DNA of 6,415 bases, from contig JBFJWU010000200.1 of the NCBI GenBank assembly GCA_041623475.1, positions 1-6,415 on the forward strand, read 5' to 3'. Within the stretch, counting starts at the first letter, position 1; every line of letters begins with the position of its first letter. Both the position numbers and the translations under genes were made by a program. Below the pieces are notes generated by a model. The model was not told the DNA's origin, did no database searches, and saw only the letters and a list, made by a program, of their open reading frames with translations. The stretch comes from JBFJWU01 sp041623475 [NCBI: bacterium] (lineage in GTDB: Bacteria; J088). Shown here one piece after another: positions 1 through 6,415 of this stretch.

Positions 1-1284
1 AAGGCCTATGCCGCCTGGCTGGAGATGGAAGAACCCCACCTGTGGCCCCAACTGGAGTATCCGCCTATCGATTACCAGGCGATCTCCTACTACGCAGCGC
101 CCAAGTCTGATGACGACCGGCCCAAAAGCCTGGACGAAGTCGATCCAGAGTTGCTGGCCACGTATGAAAAGCTGGGGATCCCCCTGGCCGAACAGAAAAT
201 GCTGGCTGGCGTCGCGGTCGATGCTGTTTTTGACAGCGTCTCGGTCGCGACAACCTACAAGGACAAACTGGCTGACCTTGGCATTATTTTCTGCTCGTTT
301 TCCGAAGCCGTCCATGAACATCCGGAACTGGTGCAGAAGTACCTGGGGACGGTTGTCCCCCATAACGACAATTTCTTTGCAGCGCTGAATTCGGCCGTCT
401 TTACCGACGGGTCGTTTGTCTTTGTTCCCAAGGGCGTCCGCTGCCCGATGGAACTGTCGACCTATTTCCGAATCAATGCCCAGAACACCGGACAGTTTGA
501 ACGGACCCTGATCGTTGCCGAAGATGCGGCCTATGTCAGCTACCTGGAAGGCTGCACGGCACCCCAGCGCGACGAAAACCAGTTGCACGCGGCCGTCGTC
601 GAACTGGTGGCCCTGGATGACGCGACGATCAAATATTCAACCGTCCAGAACTGGTATCCCGGCGACGAGAACGGCAAAGGCGGAATCTATAACTTCGTGA
701 CCAAACGCGGTAAATGCGCCGGACCCCGTTCAAAAATTTCCTGGACCCAGGTTGAAACCGGATCATCGATCACCTGGAAGTACCCCAGTGTCATCCTCCA
801 GGGCGACGATTCAGTCGGCGAGTTCTATTCGGTGGCCCTGACGGCGCTCAAGCAGCAGGCCGATACCGGGACCAAGATGATCCATATTGGCAAAAACACG
901 ACATCGACAATCATTTCCAAGGGAATTTCCGCTGCTCGCGGCCAGAATTCCTACCGTGGCCTGGTCAAGATCAACAAAGGCGCGACGAACGCCCGCAACT
1001 ATTCGGTCTGCGATTCGCTGCTGATTGGCGACAAGTGCGGTGCCCATACATTTCCGTACTTGGAAGTCCGCAACAAGACGGCCAAGATTGAACACGAAGC
1101 AACAACATCGAAAATCGGTGAAGACCAGATTTTTTACTGTATGCAACGGGGCCTGTCCGAAGAGGATGCCGTTTCCATGATCGTCAATGGCTTCTGCAAG
1201 GAAGTCTTTCGCGAGCTGCCCATGGAGTTTGCGGTCGAGGCCCAGAAACTGCTTGAAATCAGCCTGGAAGGCAGCGTCGGTTGA
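1..1284 (+). CDS. sufB: SufB, Fe-S cluster scaffold subunit (5' end cut by window edge)
   Basis: SufB is the main scaffold subunit of the cytoplasmic SufBC2D complex, on which Fe-S clusters are built. The reading frame is open from base 1, and the residues before the first ATG (base 25) already match the family (a [12 protein letters not shown] segment), so that ATG is internal and the true start lies left of the window. The visible part is 427 codons; E. coli SufB is 495 residues. The C-terminal 90 or so residues align without gaps to my memory of the E. coli protein, ending in the same SVG. The Cys matching E. coli Cys405, a sulfur-accepting residue, is at 1009-1011, within the motif VCDSLLIG. 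The Glu-His-Glu triad matching E. coli 432-434 is at 1090-1098, in EHEATTS. These residues argue for SufB rather than its paralogue SufD. It ends 29 bases before sufC. Confidence 0.97.
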   Translation, partial: KAYAAWLEMEEPHLWPQLEYPPIDYQAISYYAAPKSDDDRPKSLDEVDPELLATYEKLGIPLAEQKMLAGVAVDAVFDSVSVATTYKDKLADLGIIFCSFSEAVHEHPELVQKYLGTVVPHNDNFFAALNSAVFTDGSFVFVPKGVRCPMELSTYFRINAQNTGQFERTLIVAEDAAYVSYLEGCTAPQRDENQLHAAVVELVALDDATIKYSTVQNWYPGDENGKGGIYNFVTKRGKCAGPRSKISWTQVETGSSITWKYPSVILQGDDSVGEFYSVALTALKQQADTGTKMIHIGKNTTSTIISKGISAARGQNSYRGLVKINKGATNARNYSVCDSLLIGDKCGAHTFPYLEVRNKTAKIEHEATTSKIGEDQIFYCMQRGLSEEDAVSMIVNGFCKEVFRELPMEFAVEAQKLLEISLEGSVG

Positions 1285-1313
1285 CGCGGCTGTTCCGAAC
1301 GGAGAAATGACAA

Positions 1314-2069
1314 ATGTTGAAGATTGACAATCTGCATGCCAGCATCGAAGGCAGCGAAATCCTCCACGGCCTCAGCCTGGAAATAAAGCCCGGCGAAGTC
1401 CACGCCATTATGGGGCCAAACGGGTCGGGCAAAAGCACCCTGGCCCAGGTTCTCGCCGGCAATGACAGTTACGACGTCACCGCAGGATCGGTTGATTTCT
1501 GCGGCCAGGACCTGCTGGAACTGGAAGCCGAAGAACGCGCCCGCGAAGGTGTTTTCCTGGCATTCCAGTATCCGGTTTCGATCCCCGGTGTCAACAACAT
1601 GTACTTCATCAAATCGGCCCTCAATGAGATCCGCAAGCACCGGGGCGAACCCGAACTGGATGCCGCGGATTTCCTGAAACTGGCCAAAGAAAAGATGGAA
1701 GTCGTCAAGATCAGCCGCGAACTGCTGAACCGCAGTGTCAACGACGGCTTTTCCGGCGGCGAAAAGAAACGCAATGAAATCTTTCATATGGCCGTGCTGG
1801 AACCGCGCCTGGCGATCCTGGACGAGACCGACTCCGGCCTGGACATCGATGCGCTCAAGATTGTCGCCGATGGCGTCAATTCATTGCGCGACGCCGGTCG
1901 CTCGTTTCTGGTCATCACCCACTACCAGAGACTGCTGGATTATATTGAGCCGGATTTTGTTCATGTCCTGGTCGACGGGCGCATTGTCAAATCCGGCGAC
2001 AAGTCGTTGGCGCTCGAGCTTGAAAAAGAAGGCTACGGCTGGACCGAAGACCTGCGCGAGGTCTCGTAA
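1314..2069 (+). CDS. sufC: SufC, ABC-type ATPase of the SufBCD complex
   Basis: SufC is the soluble ABC ATPase that binds SufB and SufD and drives conformational change of the scaffold during cluster assembly; it is not a transporter. At 251 residues it has normal family length (E. coli 248). Motifs in order: Walker A GPNGSGKST at residues 34-42, Q-loop Gln85 in AFQYP, ABC signature SGGEKKR at 147-153, Walker B ending in Asp170-Glu171, and switch His203 in ITHYQR. Lys152, Glu171 and Asp173, which form SUF-specific contacts in E. coli SufC, are all kept. The ATG at 1314 is preceded by GGAGA at 1301-1305 with 8 bases of spacing, which supports this start. An ATG at 1307 is out of frame and soon hits a stop. 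The stop codon shares one base with the sufD start. Confidence 0.97.
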   Translation: MLKIDNLHASIEGSEILHGLSLEIKPGEVHAIMGPNGSGKSTLAQVLAGNDSYDVTAGSVDFCGQDLLELEAEERAREGVFLAFQYPVSIPGVNNMYFIKSALNEIRKHRGEPELDAADFLKLAKEKMEVVKISRELLNRSVNDGFSGGEKKRNEIFHMAVLEPRLAILDETDSGLDIDALKIVADGVNSLRDAGRSFLVITHYQRLLDYIEPDFVHVLVDGRIVKSGDKSLALELEKEGYGWTEDLREVS

Positions 2070-3304
2070 TGTCGGCATTGGCGGAACTGGCGGCAGCATA
2101 CGCTGGCGCAGCAGAAAACCAGCAGCAGGCGCAGGGCGCACCTGCGTGGCTGGAATCCCGCCGGCAGGCGGCCTTGGCAACATTCCGAACTCGCGGCATG
2201 CCCAATCAACTGCGTCGCGAAGAACGCTGGCGGTTCCTGAACCTGCAATCATTACTGGCACGAATGTACGAACCGAACGCGCCGGTCACCGTTGAACTGA
2301 CCGGACCAGACGCGATTTCAGCACAGGTCTACAACATTGCGGAGACGCCGCCCACCGTCGAGCCGTGGCTGGCAGCGATTGCGACCGATTACGATGATAA
2401 TCCCTTTACGGCACTGAATACGGCAGCGTGCCAGCAAATCACGGTCGTCCATATCCCCGCCACCGTCCAGGCCGACGAGCCCGTCTATGTAACGATTTCG
2501 ACCGAGGCCGACGGCGACCGCATGGCCTGCCCCAGGCTGCTAGTCGTTGCCGAAGCCGGCACCCGCGCAACCGTTATCGAGCGCTACGCGGGCCGTGCCG
2601 CCGTCACCAACACGGTGACCGAGGTCCACATCGGCCAGGATGCGCAGCTGCATCACATCCGCATCCAGGATGACCACGCCGATGCCGTACATTTGTCAAC
2701 GACAGCCGTACGCCACCATGGCAATAACAGCACGCTCAACGGGCTGTCCATCAACCTGGGCGCACGCCTGGCACGTAATGATATCAACGTGCAACTGGAT
2801 GGCGAACAGCTGGAGTCGACAATCAATGGCATGTACCTGTTGGTGAATGACCAGGTGATTGACAACCACACCCGGATCGAACACCTGCAGCCGAACTCGA
2901 TCAGCCACGAGCTGTTCAAGGGTGTGCTGGGCAACCGGTCACGTGCCGTGTTCAATGGACGAATCTATGTCGACCAGAAGGCGCAGAAAACCGATGCCTT
3001 TCAGTCCAATCCCAACCTGTTGCTCAGCGATGACGCTGTTGCAAACAGCAACCCGGAACTGGAAATCTACGCAGATGACGTTCGCTGCAGCCACGGTGCG
3101 ACCTATGGGGATCTGGAACAGGACGCCCTGTTTTATTTACGCACCCGTGGCTTCAGCCGTGATCAGGCCGAAGAAATCCTGGTCAACGCATTTCTGGGGG
3201 AACTTCTGGAGACCATCGACATTGATCAACTGCGGGCTGAAATGCAGCAACGCATCGCTGACCGCATGCAGATTGCCCTGTCCGGGGCATTGACCAGCCG
3301 GTGA
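2069..3304 (+). CDS. sufD: SufD, Fe-S cluster assembly scaffold subunit
   Basis: SufD is the SufB paralogue that completes the SufBC2D scaffold and is linked to iron acquisition for the nascent cluster. The product is 411 residues (E. coli 423). The N-terminal part is helical and Ala/Gln-rich, with a family-like REERWRFLNL segment near residues 51-60. The middle is the beta-helix core. The C-terminal part has the diagnostic YADDVRCSHGAT motif, in which Cys340 and His342 match E. coli Cys358 and His360 at the SufB-SufD interface. It lacks SufB's Glu-His-Glu triad, which separates it from SufB. The ATG overlaps the sufC stop as TAATG, so translation is probably coupled. The C-terminal end overlaps the sufS start by four bases. 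The order B-C-D matches proteobacterial operons. Confidence 0.96.
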   Translation: MSALAELAAAYAGAAENQQQAQGAPAWLESRRQAALATFRTRGMPNQLRREERWRFLNLQSLLARMYEPNAPVTVELTGPDAISAQVYNIAETPPTVEPWLAAIATDYDDNPFTALNTAACQQITVVHIPATVQADEPVYVTISTEADGDRMACPRLLVVAEAGTRATVIERYAGRAAVTNTVTEVHIGQDAQLHHIRIQDDHADAVHLSTTAVRHHGNNSTLNGLSINLGARLARNDINVQLDGEQLESTINGMYLLVNDQVIDNHTRIEHLQPNSISHELFKGVLGNRSRAVFNGRIYVDQKAQKTDAFQSNPNLLLSDDAVANSNPELEIYADDVRCSHGATYGDLEQDALFYLRTRGFSRDQAEEILVNAFLGELLETIDIDQLRAEMQQRIADRMQIALSGALTSR

Positions 3305-4554
3305 CCGTGACGGCTGCCAGCAACGTGCCGGTCCCGGGTTACGATCTCGATCAGGTTCGTGCCGATTTTCCGATCCTGCATCAGCAGATTGCCGGCAATC
3401 CGCTGGTCTACCTGGACAACGCCGCGACGACGCAGAAGCCGACACCCGTGATCCGCGCGATCACGGACTATTACGCGCAGGACAATGCCAATATCCATCG
3501 CGGCGTACATACGCTCAGTCAACGTGCAACGGATATGTATGAAGGCGCACGGCAAACGATTGCCAACTGGTTGAGCGCCGAATCGGCCTCGGAGATTATC
3601 TTTGTCCGTGGCGCCACCGAAGGGATCAACCTGGTTGCAGCGACCATGGCAGCAACCGGTTGGCAGGCCGGTGACCAGGTTCTGATCACCGGAATGGAAC
3701 ACCACTCCAACATTGTTCCCTGGCAGATACTGCGCGACCGACTGGGCATTGAATTGGTCGTCGTGCCGCTGCAGCAGGATGGTACCATCCGGCTGGAGGA
3801 CGTTGCGAGCCGCCTCACAGACCGCACCCGCCTGGTCAGCATCGTCCATGTGTCAAATGCGCTGGGCACCGTCAACCCTGTCCGCGACATCATCGCCATG
3901 GCCCGCGAGCGCTCGATCCCGGTGCTGCTGGATGGCGCCCAGGCGGCACCGCACACACCGCTGGACATGCAGGATCTGGGCTGCGACTTCTACGTCCTGT
4001 CGGGACACAAAGTGTACGGCCCGACGGGAATCGGTGTTCTGTACGGACGCCGTGAGTGGCTCGACCGCCTGCCCCCGTACCACGGTGGCGGCGACATGAT
4101 CCGTTCGGTCACATTTGCAGAAACCACATACGCGCCGCCCCCTTACAAATTTGAAGCCGGCACACCCAACATAGCTGGCGTCATTGGCCTGGCGGCCGCA
4201 GTCCGTTATCTGGAACAGGTCGGCATCGACCGCGTTGCAGCCTGGGAATCGGAACTGCTGGACTATGCCACCGCAACCATTGGCGGGATCGACGGCGTCA
4301 CGCTGATTGGCACCGGACCCGCCAAAGCCGGAGTCCTGTCGTTTGTCATCGAAGGAATTCATCCACACGACATCGGCACGATCCTGGATATGAATGGTGT
4401 CGCCATTCGTGCCGGGCACCATTGCGCACAACCGGTGATGGATTTCTTCCAGGTTCCTGCAACAGCACGGGCCTCGTTTGCGATGTATAACACGCTGGCC
4501 GATATCGACAGTTTGGCTGCCGCAGTACGCCGCGCGCAGGAGATGTTTGGCTGA
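3301..4554 (+). CDS. sufS: SufS, type II cysteine desulfurase (PLP-dependent)
   Basis: SufS converts cysteine to alanine and holds the sulfur as a persulfide on an active-site Cys. The 417-residue product has the full class V aminotransferase set. Thr106 lies in the phosphate-binding GATE motif, His134 in MEHHSN stacks on PLP, Asp211 and Gln214 contact the cofactor, and Lys237 in SGHKVYG is the PLP Schiff-base lysine. Cys375 in RAGHHCAQP is the persulfide carrier, and Arg390 binds the substrate carboxylate. From His134 to Arg390 each residue sits at a constant offset of 11 from my recalled E. coli SufS numbering. The RAGHHC motif places it in the SufS group rather than IscS. His356 matches the B. 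subtilis SufS His342 that contacts SufU zinc. The start is a GTG overlapping the sufD stop as GTGA; a second in-frame GTG at 3307 is possible. No strong Shine-Dalgarno site precedes it, consistent with coupled translation. Confidence 0.96.
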   Translation: MTVTAASNVPVPGYDLDQVRADFPILHQQIAGNPLVYLDNAATTQKPTPVIRAITDYYAQDNANIHRGVHTLSQRATDMYEGARQTIANWLSAESASEIIFVRGATEGINLVAATMAATGWQAGDQVLITGMEHHSNIVPWQILRDRLGIELVVVPLQQDGTIRLEDVASRLTDRTRLVSIVHVSNALGTVNPVRDIIAMARERSIPVLLDGAQAAPHTPLDMQDLGCDFYVLSGHKVYGPTGIGVLYGRREWLDRLPPYHGGGDMIRSVTFAETTYAPPPYKFEAGTPNIAGVIGLAAAVRYLEQVGIDRVAAWESELLDYATATIGGIDGVTLIGTGPAKAGVLSFVIEGIHPHDIGTILDMNGVAIRAGHHCAQPVMDFFQVPATARASFAMYNTLADIDSLAAAVRRAQEMFG

Positions 4555-5000
4555 TGGAATTCAACGAACTTTACCAGGAATTGATCCTCGACCATAACAA
4601 GAGTCCCCGAAACTGCGGCGTGATCGAGAACCCGGATCGTTTTGCCCGCGGCAATAATCCATTATGCGGGGACAAGATCGTCGTCCAGGTCAATCTCGAC
4701 GGCGACCAGATCGCAGATGTCCGTTTTGACGGCTCTGGGTGTGCGATCTCGACGGCCTCGGCTTCATTGATGACCGAGGCAATCAAAGGCAGGACGATCG
4801 CCGAGGCCGAACAGTTGTTCTCGGCGTTTCATTCCCTGGTTACTGGTGGCGAGCCCCCCGCAATACCGCTGGACCTGGGCAAATTGGAAGTGTTTTCCGG
4901 GGTCAGTGATTATCCCGCCCGGGTGAAATGCGCAAGCCTGGCGTGGCATACGCTGAACGCGATTTTGAAAAATGATCAGGAAGTGGTGACAACAGAATGA
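4554..5000 (+). CDS. sufU: SufU, zinc-dependent sulfurtransferase partner of SufS
   Basis: SufU resembles IscU but in studied Gram-positives it mainly acts as a zinc-bound sulfur acceptor that stimulates SufS and passes sulfur to SufBCD. The 148-residue product has the expected zinc site: Cys38 and Asp40 in PLCGDK, Cys63 in GSGCAIS, and Cys126 in RVKCASLAW. The roughly 20-residue insertion between the second and third cysteines (about residues 80-105) is typical of SufU and absent from IscU. The IscU His before the last Cys is replaced by Lys125, also SufU-like, and Arg123 is kept. An additional Cys21, in PRNCG, is not part of the known site. The ATG shares its A with the sufS stop (TGATG), and the 3' end overlaps sufT by four bases. 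No sufE is present in this window, so SufU is the likely sulfur acceptor for SufS. Confidence 0.94.
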   Translation: MEFNELYQELILDHNKSPRNCGVIENPDRFARGNNPLCGDKIVVQVNLDGDQIADVRFDGSGCAISTASASLMTEAIKGRTIAEAEQLFSAFHSLVTGGEPPAIPLDLGKLEVFSGVSDYPARVKCASLAWHTLNAILKNDQEVVTTE

Positions 5001-5404
5001 GCTTTCAAGGAATGAACCCGCAGGAACAGGCCCCTGACCAGGCCAGTGGCAAGCCATCGGAGATCGAATTCCGGGACGGTGATAAAGATGCCCCCGAATC
5101 AGTTATCCGAAGTGGCATTCTCGAGACGCTGTCCACGGTATATGATCCGGAAATCCCGGTGGACATTTACCAACTGGGTCTGATCTATGAAATCGATATC
5201 AAGGATGATCAGTTCGTCGATGTCATGATGACCTTGACATCACCTATGTGCCCGGTCGCCGGATCGTTGCCGCCGGAAGTCGAGATGAAGATCGCAGCAG
5301 TTGAGGGGGTCGCCGGCGCAACTGTCGAGGTCACCTGGGATCCACCCTGGAGTCCCGAAATGATGAGCGAATCAGCGCGTCTGGAGCTGGGCTTCGACCT
5401 TTAG
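4997..5404 (+). CDS. sufT: SufT, MIP18/DUF59-family Fe-S maturation protein
   Basis: SufT belongs to the MIP18 (DUF59) family. In organisms such as Staphylococcus aureus and mycobacteria it supports Fe-S protein maturation, but its exact step is not settled. The product is 135 residues. Residues 1 to about 35 are hydrophilic, rich in Gln, Asp, Glu and Pro, and probably disordered. The MIP18 domain follows, with YDPEIPVDIYQLGL at 49-62 and the TSPMCPVAGSLP motif, whose Cys85 is the only cysteine and the conserved reactive residue of the family. The C-terminal tail, with DPPW and ARLELGF, is typical of the SUF-linked subfamily. The ATG overlaps the sufU stop as ATGA, with an AGGAAG about 13 bases upstream. 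A second in-frame ATG at 5012 would shorten the protein by five residues but has its AGGA too close. It is the last gene of the operon. Confidence 0.92.
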   Translation: MSFQGMNPQEQAPDQASGKPSEIEFRDGDKDAPESVIRSGILETLSTVYDPEIPVDIYQLGLIYEIDIKDDQFVDVMMTLTSPMCPVAGSLPPEVEMKIAAVEGVAGATVEVTWDPPWSPEMMSESARLELGFDL

Positions 5405-5464
5405 TCCAGTCCGTATTCCCAAAAAATTGAGGCCCGCCAACGGGTTCTCAGCACCCTGGATTTT

Positions 5465-5500
5465 GGCACCCTGACCTTGCAGGTTTCGGTGCTTGTGTTT
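5465..5500 (+). terminator. Candidate Rho-independent terminator after sufT
   Basis: GGCACC (5465-5470) pairs with GGTGCT (5488-5493) with one G-U pair, and CTG (5471-5473) can pair with CAG (5480-5482) inside it. The 3' arm runs into a T-rich tail, TTGTGTTT, through 5500. It lies 60 bases after the sufT stop, where an operon terminator is expected. The stem is imperfect, with an asymmetric internal loop, and the T-run is broken by two G residues, so it is only a moderate candidate. Confidence 0.35.
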
Positions 5501-5580
5501 ACCCTGTAATCGAGGGATCACAGGAGGGGTGCGCTGGCTTGTCCGGCGTTCAAAATCGACAAAAAATTATTGCAGACACC

Positions 5581-5621
5581 ACCGGGACGCGTCCACCCTG
5601 GCGCTCCCGGTTGTTTCATTT
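5581..5621 (+). terminator. Strong stem-loop with T-rich tail, terminator or pckA leader element
   Basis: ACCGGGA (5581-5587) pairs perfectly with TCCCGGT (5605-5611). After a bulged C at 5588, GCGTC (5589-5593) pairs with GGCGC (5600-5604) using one G-U pair, leaving a six-base loop. The 12-pair GC-rich stem is followed by TTGTTTCATTT, which fits an intrinsic terminator on the + strand. It is 177 bases after sufT and about 65 bases before pckA. It may end the suf transcript or be a structure in the pckA 5' leader; the sequence alone does not decide. Confidence 0.45.
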
Positions 5622-5670
5622 CAGCACAATTTACCGACATCCTGAAGCCGTACCCGCGCGGCCGACCAGG

Positions 5671-5676
5671 AAAGGA
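5671..5676 (+). promoter_or_regulatory. Ribosome binding site of pckA
   Basis: AAAGGA, preceded by AGG, lies 11 bases before the ATG at 5688. An in-frame TGA at 5643-5645, with no ATG, GTG or TTG codon between it and 5688, makes that ATG the first usable start, so this site and the stop together fix the pckA N-terminus. Confidence 0.65.
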
Positions 5677-5687
5677 TTTTTTGCCAG

Positions 5688-6415
5688 ATGGACAGTATTA
5701 CCGCAGGAATCAAAGGATTTGCTCTGACGCCCACACGACAGGTTGTCGCCAACCTGTCAACGGCCCAACTGGTCGAGGAGGCGCTTCGCCGCAACGAGTG
5801 CCGACTGACGGCGCACGGGCCGATTGCCACAGTTACCGGTAAACACACCGGTCGCTCTGCCAATGACAAGTTCACGGTCGACGAGCCGTCGACGACTGAC
5901 GAGATCTGGTGGGGCAAAGTCAACTGCCGAATCGACGAATCCAGTTTCAACAGCTTGCGGGACCGAACAGCTGCCGACCTGGAACAGCAGGACCTGTTTG
6001 TCTTCGAAGGCTATGCGGGCGCGGACAGCAACAATCGCCTGAAGGTCCGCGTGATTACACCCAACGCCTGGCACTGTCTTTTTGCCCGTAATATGTTTAT
6101 TCCGGAAACAGATCCAGCAGTCCTGGACGGATTCGAAGCGGACTTCACGATCCTGCACAATCCGGAATTCCGCGCCGACCCGGAAACAGACGGCACCAAC
6201 AGCGAGACCTTCATCCTGCTCAGCTTTGCGGAGCAACTGGTCTTGATCGGCGGCACGCAGTACGCTGGCGAGATCAAAAAGTCGATTTTTTCGGTACTCA
6301 ATCGCCTGCTGCCCAACAAGGGCATACTCAGCATGCATTGCAGCGCCAACTATGGTGGCTCGACCGACGATGTCGCCCTGTTTTTCGGTCTCAGTGGCAC
6401 GGGCAAGACGACCCT
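5688..6415 (+). CDS. pckA: Phosphoenolpyruvate carboxykinase (ATP), N-terminal part (3' end cut by window edge)
   Basis: PckA catalyses oxaloacetate + ATP to phosphoenolpyruvate + ADP + CO2, the entry step of gluconeogenesis from TCA intermediates, in the cytoplasm. An open frame of 242 codons runs to the window edge without a stop; the family is usually about 530-540 residues, so under half is visible. Family residues are in order: Arg56 in HTGRS (E. coli Arg65), WWGKVN at 74-79, FARNMF at 132-137, Tyr192 and Lys198 in TQYAGEIKKS (E. coli Tyr207 and Lys213), His217 in MHCSAN (E. coli His232), and the kinase-1a P-loop GLSGTGKTT at 234-242 with Lys240 (E. coli Lys254). The P-loop spacing implies one extra residue relative to E. 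coli, in the YGGSTDD stretch after MHCSAN. These motifs define the ATP-dependent type, not the GTP type. The gene is separated from suf by 283 bases and is probably transcribed independently. The window ends just inside the P-loop helix, so the metal-binding and C-terminal motifs cannot be checked. Confidence 0.95.
   Translation, partial: MDSITAGIKGFALTPTRQVVANLSTAQLVEEALRRNECRLTAHGPIATVTGKHTGRSANDKFTVDEPSTTDEIWWGKVNCRIDESSFNSLRDRTAADLEQQDLFVFEGYAGADSNNRLKVRVITPNAWHCLFARNMFIPETDPAVLDGFEADFTILHNPEFRADPETDGTNSETFILLSFAEQLVLIGGTQYAGEIKKSIFSVLNRLLPNKGILSMHCSANYGGSTDDVALFFGLSGTGKTT

Larger units (their letters stand above)
5405..5687 (+). other. Non-coding gap between suf operon and pckA
   Basis: This 283-base stretch has no convincing gene on either strand. 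It holds two stem-loops with T-rich tails (listed separately), a short direct repeat GCACCCTG (5451-5458 and 5466-5473), two A-tracts sharing AAAAAATT (5421-5428 and 5561-5568), an orphan AGGAGG at 5522-5527, and the pckA ribosome binding site. Presumably it ends the suf transcript and carries the pckA promoter, but I could not find a promoter with two good boxes. Confidence 0.75.

Noticed and set aside
25-27. ATG at 25 as the true sufB start
   Set aside because: The frame is open to base 1 and the preceding residues already match SufB, so the start is outside the window.
1134-1787. Long antisense open frame (217 codons) across the sufB-sufC junction
   Set aside because: It is a shadow of two clearly identified genes, matches no family I know, and covers highly constrained SufB and SufC coding sequence on the other strand.
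3226-3849. Antisense open frame (207 codons) across the sufD-sufS junction
   Set aside because: It overlaps conserved SufD and SufS codons and reads as low-information sequence; GC-rich genes often give such open complementary frames.
5431-5446. CCCG-CCAA-CGGG hairpin just after sufT as a terminator
   Set aside because: The stem has only four strong pairs plus two G-U pairs and is followed by only two T residues on the + strand; read on the other strand, its T-run is several bases away and no gene leads into it.
5505-5510. TGTAAT as a -10 box for pckA
   Set aside because: It matches five of six consensus bases, but no acceptable -35 box lies 16-18 bases upstream, and a single hexamer is expected by chance in this AT-richer gap.
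5421-5570. Two copies of AAAAAATT (5421-5428 and 5561-5568) as a regulatory repeat
   Set aside because: The shared part is a simple A-tract with different flanks; this is expected in a non-coding gap and shows no dyad or consistent spacing to a promoter.
5876-5893. Two GTCGAC palindromes close together in pckA
   Set aside because: They fall in ordinary Val-Asp and Ser-Thr coding codons of a GC-rich gene and have no further repeat structure around them.

Overview
The window is a compact bacterial housekeeping locus, all on the + strand. It holds most of a SUF iron-sulfur cluster assembly operon (sufB-sufC-sufD-sufS-sufU-sufT, about 1-5404), a 283-base non-coding gap (5405-5687), and the first 242 codons of an ATP-type phosphoenolpyruvate carboxykinase gene (pckA, 5688 to the window edge). 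sufB is cut by the left edge and pckA by the right edge. I see no RNA gene, mobile element or CRISPR array.

The genes work as one pathway. SufS takes sulfur from cysteine and holds it as a persulfide. SufU is the likely sulfur acceptor that relays it to the SufB-SufC-SufD scaffold, where SufC is the ATPase and SufB/SufD carry the cluster-building residues. SufT, a MIP18/DUF59 protein, is thought to act in maturation or delivery of clusters to target proteins. Key residues I could check by position are present in every gene: the SufB Cys and Glu-His-Glu, the SufC ABC motifs, the SufD Cys/His pair, the SufS Lys/Cys/His set, the SufU Cys-Asp-Cys-Cys set and the SufT Cys. From sufC to sufT every junction overlaps by 1 or 4 bases, which indicates a single transcript with coupled translation. 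The operon start, any Rrf2-type regulator and any sufA/iscA carrier would lie left of the window; no sufE is present here.

The gap holds two candidate hairpin terminators (about 5465-5500 and 5581-5621). The second lies only about 65-75 bases before the pckA start, so it is either the operon terminator or a structured part of the pckA leader.

The source is a moderately GC-rich bacterium (roughly 55-60% GC by eye). The B-C-D-S order resembles proteobacterial suf operons, while SufU plus SufT is common in Gram-positives and several other phyla. A member of Pseudomonadota is my best guess, at low confidence. I found no sign of a new system; the findings are modest points of mechanism and regulation.
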